The notes under the pieces were generated by a model. That model did no database searches. It saw nothing but the letters and a program-made list of their open reading frames with translations, and was not told the origin of the DNA. The translations under genes were made by a program, and so were the position numbers. Positions 20,382-32,059 of a stretch of DNA of 64,000 nt are shown piece by piece (within the stretch, counting starts at the first letter, position 1; each line of letters opens with the position of its first letter). The stretch spans positions 85,228,301 to 85,292,300 of the forward strand of contig JAYESD010000005.1 in assembly GCA_036927565.1 (NCBI GenBank), read 5' to 3'. The stretch comes from Tuctoria greenei. Lineage: Eukaryota; Streptophyta; Magnoliopsida; Poales; Poaceae.

Positions 20382-21953
20382 ATGGTGAAGACTTGCAACC
20401 AGAGGGATGTTAATGATGAGGGGGAGAGCCATGGAGCACCTCAGAACAACAATGGACAAGGACCTGCCCAAGGAGCTATTAATAATGAGCAGCTATTGGC
20501 TATGCAAAACCAGCTCATGCAGACCATGATACAAACTATGGGACAGCTGTAGGCCGGTAACATCAACAATCAACCCCACATGCCTCCACCGCCACCCCCA
20601 CCTCCTCATAACCGGTTGGGAGAGTTTATGAGGACTAGGCCGCCAACCTTTGCTCAAGCTGCTGACCCTATGGATGCAAATGACTGGCTCAAGTCTGTGG
20701 AGAAGAAACTTGCTATTGTCCAATGCAGTGACCGGGAGAAGGTGCTTTTCACTTCTCATCAACTAGTTGGAGCAGCTGCGGAGTGGTGGGATTCACTATG
20801 CAATGCTCATGAGAACCAAGAGAGAATTACTTGGGCGGAATTCAAGGAGAGTTTTCGTTCTCATTATGTGCCCAAGGGATTTATGATTTTGAAAAGGCAA
20901 GAATTTGAGAACTTGAGACAAGGAAGATCAAGCGTGAGTGAATATCTCAATAAATTCACTCAACTCTCAAGGTATGCGCCTGAGGATGTGAGCCGGGACA
21001 GCCAGAAGCAATACTTGTTCATGAGAGACCTCAACAATGAAATTCAAGTGCAATTGCTCAATTATGACTATGCCAACTTCCATAAGCTTGTGGACAAAGC
21101 AATTGTGGTTGAGAACAAGGTCCGTGGGATGGAACAACATAACAAGAGGAAGGCACCATATCAAGGATAACAACAAGGGAGTAATGTGCACCCTCACTTT
21201 GCACCTCCTAATGCGCCATATTACAGCTCCTCTACTCCTGTACAGCACCATGATTATGCACCGCGCCCAACTCAGTTTGTGTAGCAGCGCCCTGTCATGC
21301 AAGCACCTAGGCCTCCAATGCCTTTTGCACCTCGTGCTAACTTTCCTGCTGTAAGTGTTCAAAACCAAGCTCGTCCCAATAATTCTAGTGGAGTTAAGAA
21401 GTTCTATACTTGTGGAGAAGCTGAACACTTTGCACATCAATGTCCTAAGTCAGGCCTTGGTCAAGGAAGTAATGCACCGAGGCAAAACCCAAGACCCAAT
21501 GGAGGACAGCCACAAGGGAATCGTGGATAGCAGAATTTTGCTCGTGGCAACATGAACCATGTCTCTACGGAGGATGCTCAACAAGCAGATGACATGGTCA
21601 TTGGTATGTTTCTCGCCAACTCCAACCCCTCGACTATGTTATTTGATTCTGGAGCATCGCATTCATTCATTGCATCGAAGTATGTTGCCAAGTATAGTTT
21701 GCCTATCTCTCATATGAAGTTTACTCTATTGGTCAAGTCTCCTGGAAGAGAGATGAGGACAAATATAGTATGTCCAAAAGTAAGCCTTAGAATAAGGGGG
21801 GTAGACTTCTCCGCCAACCTCATTGTTTTGGATTCTCAAGGATTGGACATTATACTTGGTATGGACTGGTTCAGGAAGCACAATGGAGTTATTGAGTGTG
21901 CCACGGAGACGGTGAAGTTAACCAATGAAGAAGGGATCACCGTAGAGTTTTAA
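20382..21953 (+). pseudogene. gag-pro: gag and protease of element D
   Basis: ATG 20382 (MVKTCNQRDVNDEGE). A Gln/Asn-rich lead is followed by the gag core (PPTFAQAADPMDANDWL, AAEWWDSLCNAHENQE, FRSHYVPKGF, NLRQGRSSVSEYLNKFTQLS). A knuckle FYTCGEAEHFAHQC has lost its first Cys (Phe instead) of CX2CX4HX4C. The retropepsin has LFDSGASHSFIASKY (catalytic DSG) and DIILGMDWF. In-frame stops: TAG near 20550, TAA 21168-21170, TAG 21282-21284, TAG near 21530 and TAA 21951-21953. Apart from these the frame is open. Confidence 0.88.
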
Positions 21954-24936
21954 TCATCTCAAACCGCACCAAAACAATTGGAGCTGAATCATATGGACGA
22001 TGCTGCAATTGAGGAAATCCCGGTGGTGTGTCAATTCTTGGATGTTTTTCTGGACGAGTTGTCAAGTATGCCACCTGATAGAGACATTGAGTTTGTTATT
22101 GATTTAATACATGGAACTGCACCTATAGCTAAGAGGCCGTATAGGATGCCTCCTATGGAAATAGCGGAGCTCAAGAAACAAATTCAAGAGCAACTAGACA
22201 AGCGTTTTATTCGCCCCATCTCTTCACCTTGGGGAGCGCCCGTTCTATTTGTGGACAAGAAGGATGGATCCCAAAAGATGTGCATAGATTACTTAGCTCT
22301 CAACGAGGTAACAATCAAGAACAAGTACACCTTGCCACGCATAGAAGACTTGTTTGATCAGATGAAGGGTGCTTGTGTCTTCTCTAAAATTGATTTGAGG
22401 TCAGGATATTTTCAAATGAAGATTAGACCATCAGACATACCCAAGACAGCTCTTAGGACACGGTATGGATCTTATGAGTACACGTGATGTCTTTTGGATT
22501 GAAAAATGCGCTTGCCTACTTTATGTACCTCATGAATAAGGTCTTTATGGAGTACTTGGATAAGTTCGTTGTGGTGTTTATTGATGACATTATGATCTAC
22601 TCGAAGGATGGGAAGGAACATGAGGAACACTTGAGGCTTACATTGCAGAAATTGAGGGAGCATCGATTGTATGCCAAGTTCAACAAGTGTCAGTTTTGGT
22701 TGAGAGAGGTGTCATTTTTGGGTAATATAATTTTAGGAGGAGGAGTATCGGTTGACCCCGGAAAAGTGAGAGACGTGTTGAAGTGGGAACCGCCGCAAAA
22801 TGTAAAGGAAATAAGGAGTTTCCTTGGGATGGATGGATATTACCGTCGGTTCATCAAGGACTTCTCCAAGATAGCCAAGCCTATGACGGAGTTGCTAATG
22901 AAGGGAAAGGCTTTCCAATGGACTCAAGCTTGTCAAAACAGTTTTGAGGAGTTGAAGAAGAGGTTAACAACAGCCCCAGTTTTGGTACTGCTGGATGTAA
23001 GCAAAAGTTTTGATATTTATTGCGACGCATCGAGACAAGGACATGGATGTGTATTGATGCATGAAGGTCAAGTGGTCGCCTATGCATCAAGACAATTGAA
23101 GAAACATGAGCAGAATTACCCCATACATGATTTAGAACTTGCAGCCGTGGTACATGCATTGAAGATTTGGAGACACTATATCCTTGGACATAGATGTGAA
23201 ATTTATACGGATTATAAGAGTTTGAAGTATATTTTCACACAAACGGATCTAAACTTGAGGCAACAAAGATGGTTGGAGCTCATCAAAGATTATGATTTGG
23301 GGATCAACTATCATCCGGGAAAAGCCAATGTAGTGGCTGATGCTTTGAGTAGAAAAGGAGTAAGTCATCAACTCACAGTTCGAGAGTTGCCATCCGAGTT
23401 ATGTAAGGAGTTTGAATGGTTGAACCTCGGGTTCGTAAATGAGATGGAGATCATGGAGTTAAACCCAACATTGGAGCAAGAAATTCGAGAGGCACAGACC
23501 AAGGATGAGGAAATTTAGGAAATCAAGGAAAAGACCCAAGAGGGGAGAGAATTCAGATTTGATGAGGATGAACATGGTACCTTATGGCTTGGAAAAAGGA
23601 TTGTCGTGCCCAATGTAAAGCATATTCGGGAGACAATATTAAAGGAGGCACATGACTTGCCGTACTCGATTCATCCCGGTTGTACGAAGATGTACAAAGA
23701 CTTGAAGACTTGCTATTGGTGGGATAGCATGAAAAAGGACATAGCTGAATATGTAGCATTGTGTGATGTGTGCCAATGAGTCAAGGTGGAACATCAAAGG
23801 CCAGCTGGATTATTGCAACCATTAAAGATTCCGGAGTGGAAGTGGGAAGAGATCGGTATGGACTTCATAGTTGGTCTACCACGTACTCAGTCCGGTTATG
23901 ACTCAATTTTGGTAATTGTGGATCGGTTAACTAAGTCAGCTCACTTTATTCCCATCAAGACCACCTATAATGGAGAGAAATTGGCGGAACTGTACATGGG
24001 AAGAATAGTATGTTTGCATCGAGTTCCGAAAAAGATAGTCTCGGATAGAGGTTCACAATTCACTTCCAGGTTTTGGCAAAAATTGCATGAAGCTTTGGGG
24101 ATGAGGTTGAATTTTAGTTCACCATATCACCCTTAAACGGATGGACAAACCGAGAGGACCAAACAAATTTTGTAGGACATGTTATGAGCTTGTGCTTTGA
24201 AGCATGGGAAAAGTTGGGACAAGAGCTTGCCATATGCAGAGTTTTCATACAACAATAGTTACCAAGCAAGCTTGAAAATGTCACCATATGAAGCGCTTTA
24301 TGGGAGGAAGTGTAGGACACCTTTATTCAGGAATGAGGCAGGATAAACTCAAGTATTTGGTCCGTATGTGTTGCAAGAAGCCGAAAAGCAAGTCCAAATA
24401 ATTCGTGGAAACTTGAGGGCTGCCCAATCAAGACAAAAAGGCTATACGGACAATAGGAGAAGGAAATTAGCCTTTGAAATAGGAGATTTTGTTTACGTCA
24501 AGGTTTCACTGATGAGAGGTCATAAGAGGCTTAACATAAGAGGCAAGCTAGCACCTCATTATATTGGACCATTCAAGATTTTGGACAAAAGAGGAGAAGT
24601 AGCATATAATTTGGAGATTCCAGCTCATCTTCCGGACGTCCAAGATGTTTTTCATGTTTCCCAGCTCAAGAAGTGCTTGAGAGTACCGGAAGGACAAGTG
24701 CCAATGGAAGAATTGGAACTAGAGGAAGATTTGACTTATGCCGAGCAACCGGTCAAGATATTAGAAACCAAGGAGAGGGTCACAGAGAACAAGGTGATTC
24801 GATGGTGTAAAGTTCAATGAAAGCACCACACAGAAAAAGAAGCAACGTGGGAATTGGAGGATGATCTCAAGAAGGAATTACCCCATCTCTTCTCTTTCCC
24901 GTTGAATCTCGAGGGCGAGATTCATTTTAAGGGGGG
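21954..24936 (+). pseudogene. pol: pol of element D: RT, RNase H, integrase, chromodomain
   Basis: RT shows KRPYRMPPMEIAELK, WGAPVLFVDKKDGS, KIDLRSGYFQMKI, then a one-base loss at about 22485 (before MSFGLKNA) and the catalytic FIDDIMIYSKDG. RNase H has FDIYCDASRQGHGCVL, YPIHDLELAAVVHALK and NVVADALSRK. Integrase has HPGCTKMYKDLK, ALCDVCQ, GMDFIVGLPRTQSGYDSI, VSDRGSQFTS and TDGQTERT (the Glu motif, directly after a TAA at about 24136). The C-terminus has GPFKILDKRGEVAYNLEIP and a chromodomain (EQPVKILETKERV, IRWCKVQ, stop, HHTEKEATWELEDDLK). The TGA at 24818-24820 cuts the chromodomain. Several further stops (23516, 23777, 24173 and 24343 regions) make it defective. Chromodomains direct integration of this group to particular chromatin. 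Confidence 0.92.
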
Positions 24937-24943
24937 GTAGGTT
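24922..24943 (+). other. Polypurine tract of element D
   Basis: TTTTAAGGGGGGGTAGGTT immediately precedes the 3' LTR at 24944. The G-run is the likely plus-strand primer. Confidence 0.75.
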
Positions 24944-27763
24944 TGTAACACCATCATTTTCATGCATCATGCCTTGCATACACTCATATATATGTTTAAC
25001 ATTGATCCACATAAAGAGGAACGAGTTTAAAATTGATTTGGAACAAAACCGCACTTAAACTGCTAAAAAGTGTGAACTAGTCCGATTTTACTGAGGACTA
25101 ATCCGATTTCTCTCTGACTAAAAATGGACTTGTCCATTTTTGCTGTGGACTAGTCCGATTTTGCCTCTGGAAACTTTCGGACTTGTCCGATTTTGTGCGT
25201 ACTAGTCCGATATTCCAAGAATCATTGAAATTTGCTAAGTCCCTGGACTTTTCTGGACTAGTCCGGTGTTCCAGCGGACTTGTCCGTTTTCCTCTCTAAC
25301 TAAAGTCGATCTTGTCCGATTTTTGGCTAGACATGTCCGATTTTCTCTCTGGACAACTTCGGACTAGTCCTGTCCTTTTCGGACTTGTCCGATATTTCGC
25401 GACTCCAAATTGATCTTTCGTTCTACGACTTGTTTCTTGGGTTTCACATTAAGTGGGCCTAGGGATGTCGTGCCTAACTCTTTTAGAGGCCATGTGGGAC
25501 CCTAAACCGGCCTCTACTCCTTTCAAACTCGAAATCCATCTAACCCTAGCCTCCACCTCCATATAAACAATCCCACCCCTTGGCTTGACATCTATTTGCC
25601 ACTTTTCCACCCCACCCAAACCCTAGTTCGTGGAGAGCCACCATCAAGGAGGGAGGAGGAGATCCCAAGCAAGAAGAAGAAGGGGAGGAAACGGAAGAGG
25701 ATCAAGATCTCCATCAAGTTTCGTCCTTCATCACCAATTCATCTCCAAGTTCATCCCCAACCTTAGATCATCAAGATCCAAGTGTTACCTCCAAGTTTCT
25801 TGATTCATTGGAGTTCTAAACACCTGGTATACCTTCTATTCTCTTTTCCATACGTGAATTCAACCCCTAATCTCCAAATTTATGTCGATCTAGAAAACTT
25901 TAGTTCGCTAGTTCTGCGAAGTGCGGACTAGTCCGGCTTTGTGCAGACTAGTCCGATTTTACTGACTAAATTGTGTTGAATTTATTCTAAAATTAGATCT
26001 GATCAAATCCAAACCTGTATAAACTTGTTAAAAGCTATTAGAGTTAGTTAGTTATCATTGAAAGAAATCTATTAACAAGTTCTACCTTGCATTTGCATCA
26101 ATCATGCATGTCATGTCATATTGAGTTATATTTGTGCACTCTTTGATTGTGTTTCTTGTCTTGTATGTTTATTGTGCGGATTAGACGGTTTTGCACTAGA
26201 GAGTGCCGCGGAGGATCTACAGCACCAAGAGTTTGAAGAAGTTGACCCGAACCAATCTCAAGAGCAAGGCAAGTGTCCTTGAAGCATATTGATCCTGTTT
26301 TAAAAGAAATGTTTTGTTTGCAAAATTGCATGCTTGTGTCAATTTGATGGGAATCCTATGGTAGGAATTTTACTAGCTTTGTTTAACCACCCTTGCCACC
26401 TGGAATATACGTTAGAGAGTCGGGATAGGCTTTTTACCTTTTGCTTCGCTTAATCAACTGGAATGGGAAACCAACTATACCACTCAATTTAATTATGCAT
26501 GGATGAGATTATGGTTAACATGAACTGGTTAATATGATATGGTAATGGGTGATCTAAGCAATCCTGGTATATGGATGGGTTGGATGTTATGGTGGTTTTG
26601 CTTGCTTTAGATCTAAGGACCGGTTCGTGGAGCGACCATCCAGGATTTACAGTGCCACCACGAGGCCAAGTATGGGTGCGGCGTAGCTGATAAATTAGGG
26701 CTTTGCTAGTGTTGTTTGGACCATTGTGGATGATCGGGGAAGGGGTAGTCGGATTCAGTTTGTTGATGATTGGTGGGACTACCGTGGGATCCGAAAGGCT
26801 CAAGAGGGGGCCCTTGGTTGAAGATGTGCTCAGATGGAGGCATCACCACCGGTGAAACCTAAGTGGGGTCTAAATAGGCTAGTAATCCCTTTGTAAAGGA
26901 TATTTTGTTATCTCTTGGCCACACACCTAAGGAAGTGTGAGACGGCATAATTGAGATTCTATAGTCATCGAAAGGTGATGAAATCATAAACACGTGGGTA
27001 AAGCGGTACAACCTCTGCAGAGTGTGTCTCAAACTATCATGATAGCCGTGCTCCCGGTTAAGAGCAACCTGGACCCTCACATGATTAGAGGAAACTTGGT
27101 ATTGGGATGGTTTTTGCGATGGTTATGGTTTGGTTATGGTTATGGCTCATTATGGATTAATTTTTGGTATTGAATATGGTTATTGGCAATGGTGAAATCT
27201 GGTATATGGATGATGGATACGAAATATGGACTGGTATTATGATAACCACATGGCTTATGATGGGTTTATTCACATACATGTAATATATTGTTTTTCAAAT
27301 GTTTTAACGTACTTTTCAGCACTTAGCCATTATTGTATTCATCATTTGAATCAGCTACATGTCATACTTTCCACACTTGTTGAGTACGACATGTTCTCAC
27401 TCTTGCAATCCCCCCCAACAGTTGCAGGTCGGGATTGGGAGTTTAATGGCGATAATGCGGAGTTCTAGGCCGTGTCTACCGTCAGATTTGCATGTGGTGT
27501 TATTGGAGCTGCGCTATCCCTTATGCTTAGTTGCTTAGTTGCTTAATTAGTTTATTTCCATTGCATTAGTTGAACTTGTCATTAATATTCATTAGAGTCT
27601 GAATTCGAGGATAATATGGTTTGTGCATTAGAATTTGGTTAATAAATCTTGTTCTGTGGTAATTTTCTATATACTCTTTTGTGAATGCACTCGTGTATGT
27701 GTGTTGAACATCCTGGGCACACATATGCATTCACTTGGTTCATTTTTTGAACCGGGTGTCACA
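24944..27763 (+). repeat. 3' LTR of element D
   Basis: 2820 bp, TGTAACACCATC to GGGTGTCACA, collinear with the 5' LTR and diverged by many substitutions and small indels. It is followed by TGACC. Confidence 0.95.
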
Positions 27764-28580
27764 TGACCTCCCCCACGGAGGTGAGCTCCCAAGCTGCCAC
27801 GTGGCCCATGAGGTAGAGACCTGGCCTCCCCCTCAAAGGTGAGCTCCCGAGCTGCCACGTGGCCCACGAAGACGGGCATGACCTCCACTGTGGCGATGAG
27901 CTCCCTAGCGAACGCATGGTCAATCCACTTGCCCTGAGCGAATAGTAAGGAAGTTAAGTGGGAGGTGCACCTAGTCTCTGTCAAGCCTTGAAGATGTGGG
28001 GCTTCCCCAGACGTATGGCGCACTGCACAGCTAATGTCAGGTACTGCTACGATCTATCACATCGCAGTAAAGACGCCACGGGCCTATCCCACTCTGCCAA
28101 GTGGGTAGTTTGCGGCGCCAGAGAGAGTTGGATGGAACATTCCCTGTCAATGTCATCAACGGCACATGGGCTACTGATAAGGAAGGCGGCAAGACGGCGA
28201 GCCTCCAATGCCATGCTCAGAGAATCTTATGCGAGAAGCCATAGATATTTTAGGATAAGATCGCCCCGGGGCCACCTGTCGGGCTCCAGGACCCACTTGC
28301 AAGGCATCCAGTCTTGGTTATAAAAGGCTCGGACCGCCTCCGATACAAAGGACCAAACTCAAAATCACCGATACACTCACATACGCATACACACTCACCA
28401 AGCAATACAATCCACCGTGGAGTAGGGTGTTATGCTCCTTGCGGCACGAACCACGTAAAAACAACTGTCTCATACTCTTCTGTTAGAACACTAGTTTGAG
28501 GCCTAAGCCCCGCTGAACAAGAACCTATGCGGTTTGCTCCTTAGCAGATCTAGAGGAAGTGTCGCATTGACCCTTCGACA
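27764..28580 (+). repeat. 5' LTR of element C, second part
   Basis: Resumes with the TGACC copy and more G-box units (27766-27900). A TATA box TATAAAA lies at 28319-28325, and the LTR ends CCCTTCGACA at 28580. With 16966-17311 the LTR is about 1158 bp; the 3' copy is 843 bp, having lost about 315 bp of the repeat block. Confidence 0.88.
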
Positions 28581-28637
28581 TTTGGCGCGCAGAGTAGGGG
28601 CTTTTTCCCTAAAAAAAGTGGTAGTGCTTTCACAACC

Positions 28638-31313
28638 ATGGTGTTCATCAGGCCCGTGGAAGGCGGTTTCCAAGGCCGTCATCCAGTGACCAGATCCGTC
28701 GCTCGAGTGGCACTCTCTGGTCTGTCTCGCCCCCGTGCAGGTACGGCCCGCCAAGATACGCAGGGACACGTCGTGACTCAGTCGGCTCCCCCAACAGCAA
28801 GCCCAGAGAGCGCTTTGGCAATGGCCAGAGCTCCCCTCCACCACCCACCGTTGTTGAACGCCTCTTAGGGGGCAGCTCAACAGTGGGTCCAAGACATTGA
28901 CCACTTCGTTGTCGCAGCCATCAACTCCGCCAACAGGGGAAGGCGCTCGTGTTGCTGTGACGCACGCCATCCATCGACCGTCACACCGCCAACTCTCGCT
29001 CCTCCAAGCCTACGAGTGTTGGCCGGCTCCCCACGGAGGACCTCAGGGCCGAGCTAGACCGTCGTCAAGCTCACATGGACGATCATGTCATCATCGAGCG
29101 CCAGCGAGAGAGGCAGTGCAACCTTAACGCTGAATATGGCACTCAATGCCCTGTTCACGAGGCATCCTCCATCCAAGGTGCACCGCAGGTAAACCCTCCG
29201 CCACCTGATCAGGAGCACATCGGCTCGACAGCTCCCATGCAGTACTTGGTGCAACAGGGTGTGCAGCAGTAGTGCTTGGCACAGCCAGTACAATTGCAAC
29301 AGTGCATGGCACAACCAGTGCCACAACAGTAGGTCCAGCAAGTGCCGCACGTCGTGCAGCAAACCCCCTTGGGGTATGCTGTCCCATCTGCCTCTTTGAC
29401 AAAGCCCGTCGGAGGCTGCACGGCGTTGGATCCGCACCTCCGCTTCGTGATGTGGCCGCGCAAGTTCTGGCCACATATCCTGGAGAGGTTTGATGGAAGC
29501 ATCAATCTGGCGGAGTTCCTGCAGATCTACACAACGACGCTCCTTGCTGCGGGAGTGGACGAGACCATCCTGGCAAACTACTTCCCAGTCGCCCTGACTA
29601 GGTCAGCCCGCTCATGGCTGATGAACCTTCCCGAGGGGTCTATAACCTCTTGGGATGAGATGCGCCGGCAGTTCACAGTGAACTTCGGCAGCTCCTACAC
29701 GCGTCCCGACACCGAGCTCGACCTCCACGCCGTGTGATAGCAACCCAAGGAGACGCTGCAGTCATTCATCCAGCGTTTCTCCCAGGTATTCAACTCCATT
29801 CCCAACATCCCAAATGCCTCTGTCATAGTGGCAATTCGCCAAGGAGTACAGACCGCAAGATGCTTGAGAAACTAGCCACGCACAACATGCAAGACGTCTT
29901 CGAGCTCTTCTCCATCGCCGATGGGTATGCCAGAGCGGGAGAAGGCAGCTACTGGCACGCTCAGCCCGCCCACGGAGCGAGCGGGGCTGTCCAGACCGGA
30001 GAAGGAGTCGTTACCCTGGTAGCGGCAAAAAGAAGAACAAGAACCGGGGTGGCAGCCAAAACAAGCCATTGCATGGATCCCCCGTTGCGGCAGCAGTCGC
30101 AACCAGAGGAGGCAAGCCGCCACGCCCGAAGAAACGCCCTCATCAACCACCCTCCGCTGACGAAGACGTTGAGATCTGCCTGGTGCACAAGACTCACGAA
30201 CGCACCGCGAGCGAGTGCTGGGAGATAAAGAGGTGCATCGAACGCTATCAAGAGCGGGCACGGTAGCGCCCGGATGGCGCCCCCTTCCGCCAACAGGAGG
30301 GCAAGCAGAAGGTCAAACCCAAGGTCGACAATGACGAGGAGTTGGACTACCAGAAGGAAGAGCGGGCCATCAAAGTGGTCCACCAAGATGACGACTCCGA
30401 CACGAGCAGCGACAACGAGCGTTGCAAGACCCTACACATCATCTTCGGAGGATCCTGGGATCCCGCATCGCGGAATGCAATCAAGACCCTTCGTCCTGCG
30501 ATGGCTCCGATAGCCCCCACACCCACTCCGGCGCCGCACCACCGCTGGAAGGAGACGGCGATCAGCTTCGACGCCACTGACTGCCCCCAGAAGATGGTCG
30601 GGGCAGGGGTACTACCTCACCTAGTTGCTCCCACCATAGCCAACGTCAAGCTCCACTACTTCTTGATAGATGGCGAGGCCGGCCTCAACCTCCTCAGCTG
30701 GGCAGCATTCGAGCAGCTGCAGATCCAGGTGTCCAAGCTTGCCCCCTTGAGCCCATTCTCGGGGGTGGGACCTGGGAGCATTATCCCGTATGGCAACATC
30801 CACCTACAGGTGACCTTCAGGACACCTGACAACTATAGGATGGAGAGCATCCTCTTCGACGTCGCTGATGTCAGCCTCCCCTTCAACGCCATCATCAGTA
30901 GGCTTGCTCTCTACCAGTTCATGGTTGTAGCCCACTATAGCTACCTCGTCCTAAAGATGCCAACCCCCTCCGGCGTCCTCAGGATCCGCGGAGATCGCCC
31001 CGCTATAGTGTTAGCCTTGGAGCAGCTCCAAGCACTCAGAGCAGACCCGACACCTATCCCAGGCGGCGCTCGATCAAGTCGACCTCCACCAAGCTCGCTT
31101 CAGCGCAGAGCACCCGCCGTGCCTCAGCTACAGCCCTCCGGCAGCACCAACACCTCCGTCAAAGCTACCAAGCCCAATGCCCGCTCTGCTCGGACCACTC
31201 GCGAGACGGGCGGTCAAGGTGGGAAACAGCACGGTTGCCCACCAACCATCGCAGCTACCCGTGGAGCTTTGGGCGCCCCTATTGTAAATACTAGGCTTAG
31301 TAGAACCATGTAA
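28638..31313 (+). pseudogene. gag-pro: gag-protease of element C, frameshifted
   Basis: Likely start ATG 28638 (MVFIRPVEGGFQGRH). The gag core is read in a second frame: PRKFWPHILERFDGSINLAE, NYFPVALTRSARSWLMNL, QFTVNFGSSYTRPDTELDL (29440-29737). Another frame carries ATHNMQDVFELFSIADGYA. The last frame (30342-31313) has SDNERCKTLHIIFGGSWDP and a retropepsin-like domain with LIDGEAGLNLLSW, where the second Gly of the DGG seen in A is Glu, and FNAIISRLALYQF. At least four frame changes or stops. No RT follows, unlike A and B. A lies about 50-60% identical in these motifs by eye, so C is a different Tat family. Confidence 0.82.
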
Positions 31314-31387
31314 AAGATTTGTAGGGCTTAGGAGCAGCACTAAGGACAACCGAGCGTCAGGAGGGTCAGGTCCGAAGTGCGTAGTCA

Positions 31388-31413
31388 GCTTAGCTTGGTT
31401 CCAAACCCTAAGC
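31388..31413 (+). other. Conserved hairpin 1, element C
   Basis: Perfect outer stem GCTTAG/CTAAGC with inner GGT/ACC and loop TCCAA. Same architecture as 8783-8808 with different but pairing outer bases. Confidence 0.6.
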
Positions 31414-31792
31414 CTGTGCACCCTGCCTCCCTCGTCATACGGAGGCAAGCCGATGGCCTCTTTTATAAAAGCCTGTCTCCTCCTACAAACTCCTATAAGA
31501 AATTCACTATTTTACATAAAGTCTTCTTAAAAACTTTGTTCATTTAATTACACATTAATTTTATGATCATGCCATGATAACCTCGTTTACCATGTGTTAC
31601 CTTCATATTCACCGTCGCATACTCTGTAACTCGTCCCAGCTAAAGTCATAAAATCCAGCTATAGGCGGGACAACTTGAGGTACCTGCAGTGTGTGAAAGG
31701 TTATCCTGGCTGCTCTCATCATTAGGGACCCCTGGCGCCAAAAGGTTCCCCAGGAAAGGTCTGTGCCAAGCAGGAGGTCCAGGGGATGCAAA

Positions 31793-31822
31793 TTGCTTAG
31801 CTTGGTCCTGCACCCTAAGCAA
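31793..31822 (+). other. Conserved hairpin 2, element C
   Basis: The longest version: perfect 8-bp outer stem TTGCTTAG/CTAAGCAA with inner GGT/ACC and loop CCTGC. Confidence 0.62.
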
Positions 31823-32059
31823 ACACACCCTGCCTCCCAGCGCTACAGCTGAGTACTAAAACGAGAGAGCTCACACCCTAAAGAGGGCAGGAGCCGAACC
31901 CCGGAGCACCGATGCATCAAATTACCCAAGCCCCGTACATCAGTCCAGGACTGTAAGACATGGCAGAGCTAAGGAGAGGAACAGGTATAACCGACGAACA
32001 AGGCTAGCCCCCCTCTTCCTATATGCAGGACAAATGAATGGAGCGTCCAGCCCTATCAC

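Larger units (their letters stand above)
17312..27763 (+). mobile_element. Element D: Tekay-like chromovirus (Ty3/gypsy)
   Basis: 10,452 bp with LTRs of 2807 and 2820 bp (TGTAACACC...GGTGTCACA) and a perfect 5-bp duplication TGACC at 17307-17311 and 27764-27768. The initiator-Met-type primer site, gag-pol order PR-RT-RNase H-IN and a C-terminal chromodomain make it a chromovirus; long LTRs suggest Tekay/Del. Over the first ~545 bp the LTRs differ at about 41 positions by my count (about 7.5%), clearly older than A. Confidence 0.95.
31314..32059. other. Non-coding zone of element C with two covarying hairpins
   Basis: No supported gene. Two stem-loops (31388-31413, GCTTAG/CTAAGC; 31793-31822, TTGCTTAG/CTAAGCAA) match those after pol in A. 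Both are followed by CACCCTGCCTCCC-like sequence, so the pair sits in an older duplication. This zone follows protease directly, so the roughly 3.5-kb RT-integrase block is missing. Confidence 0.65.
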
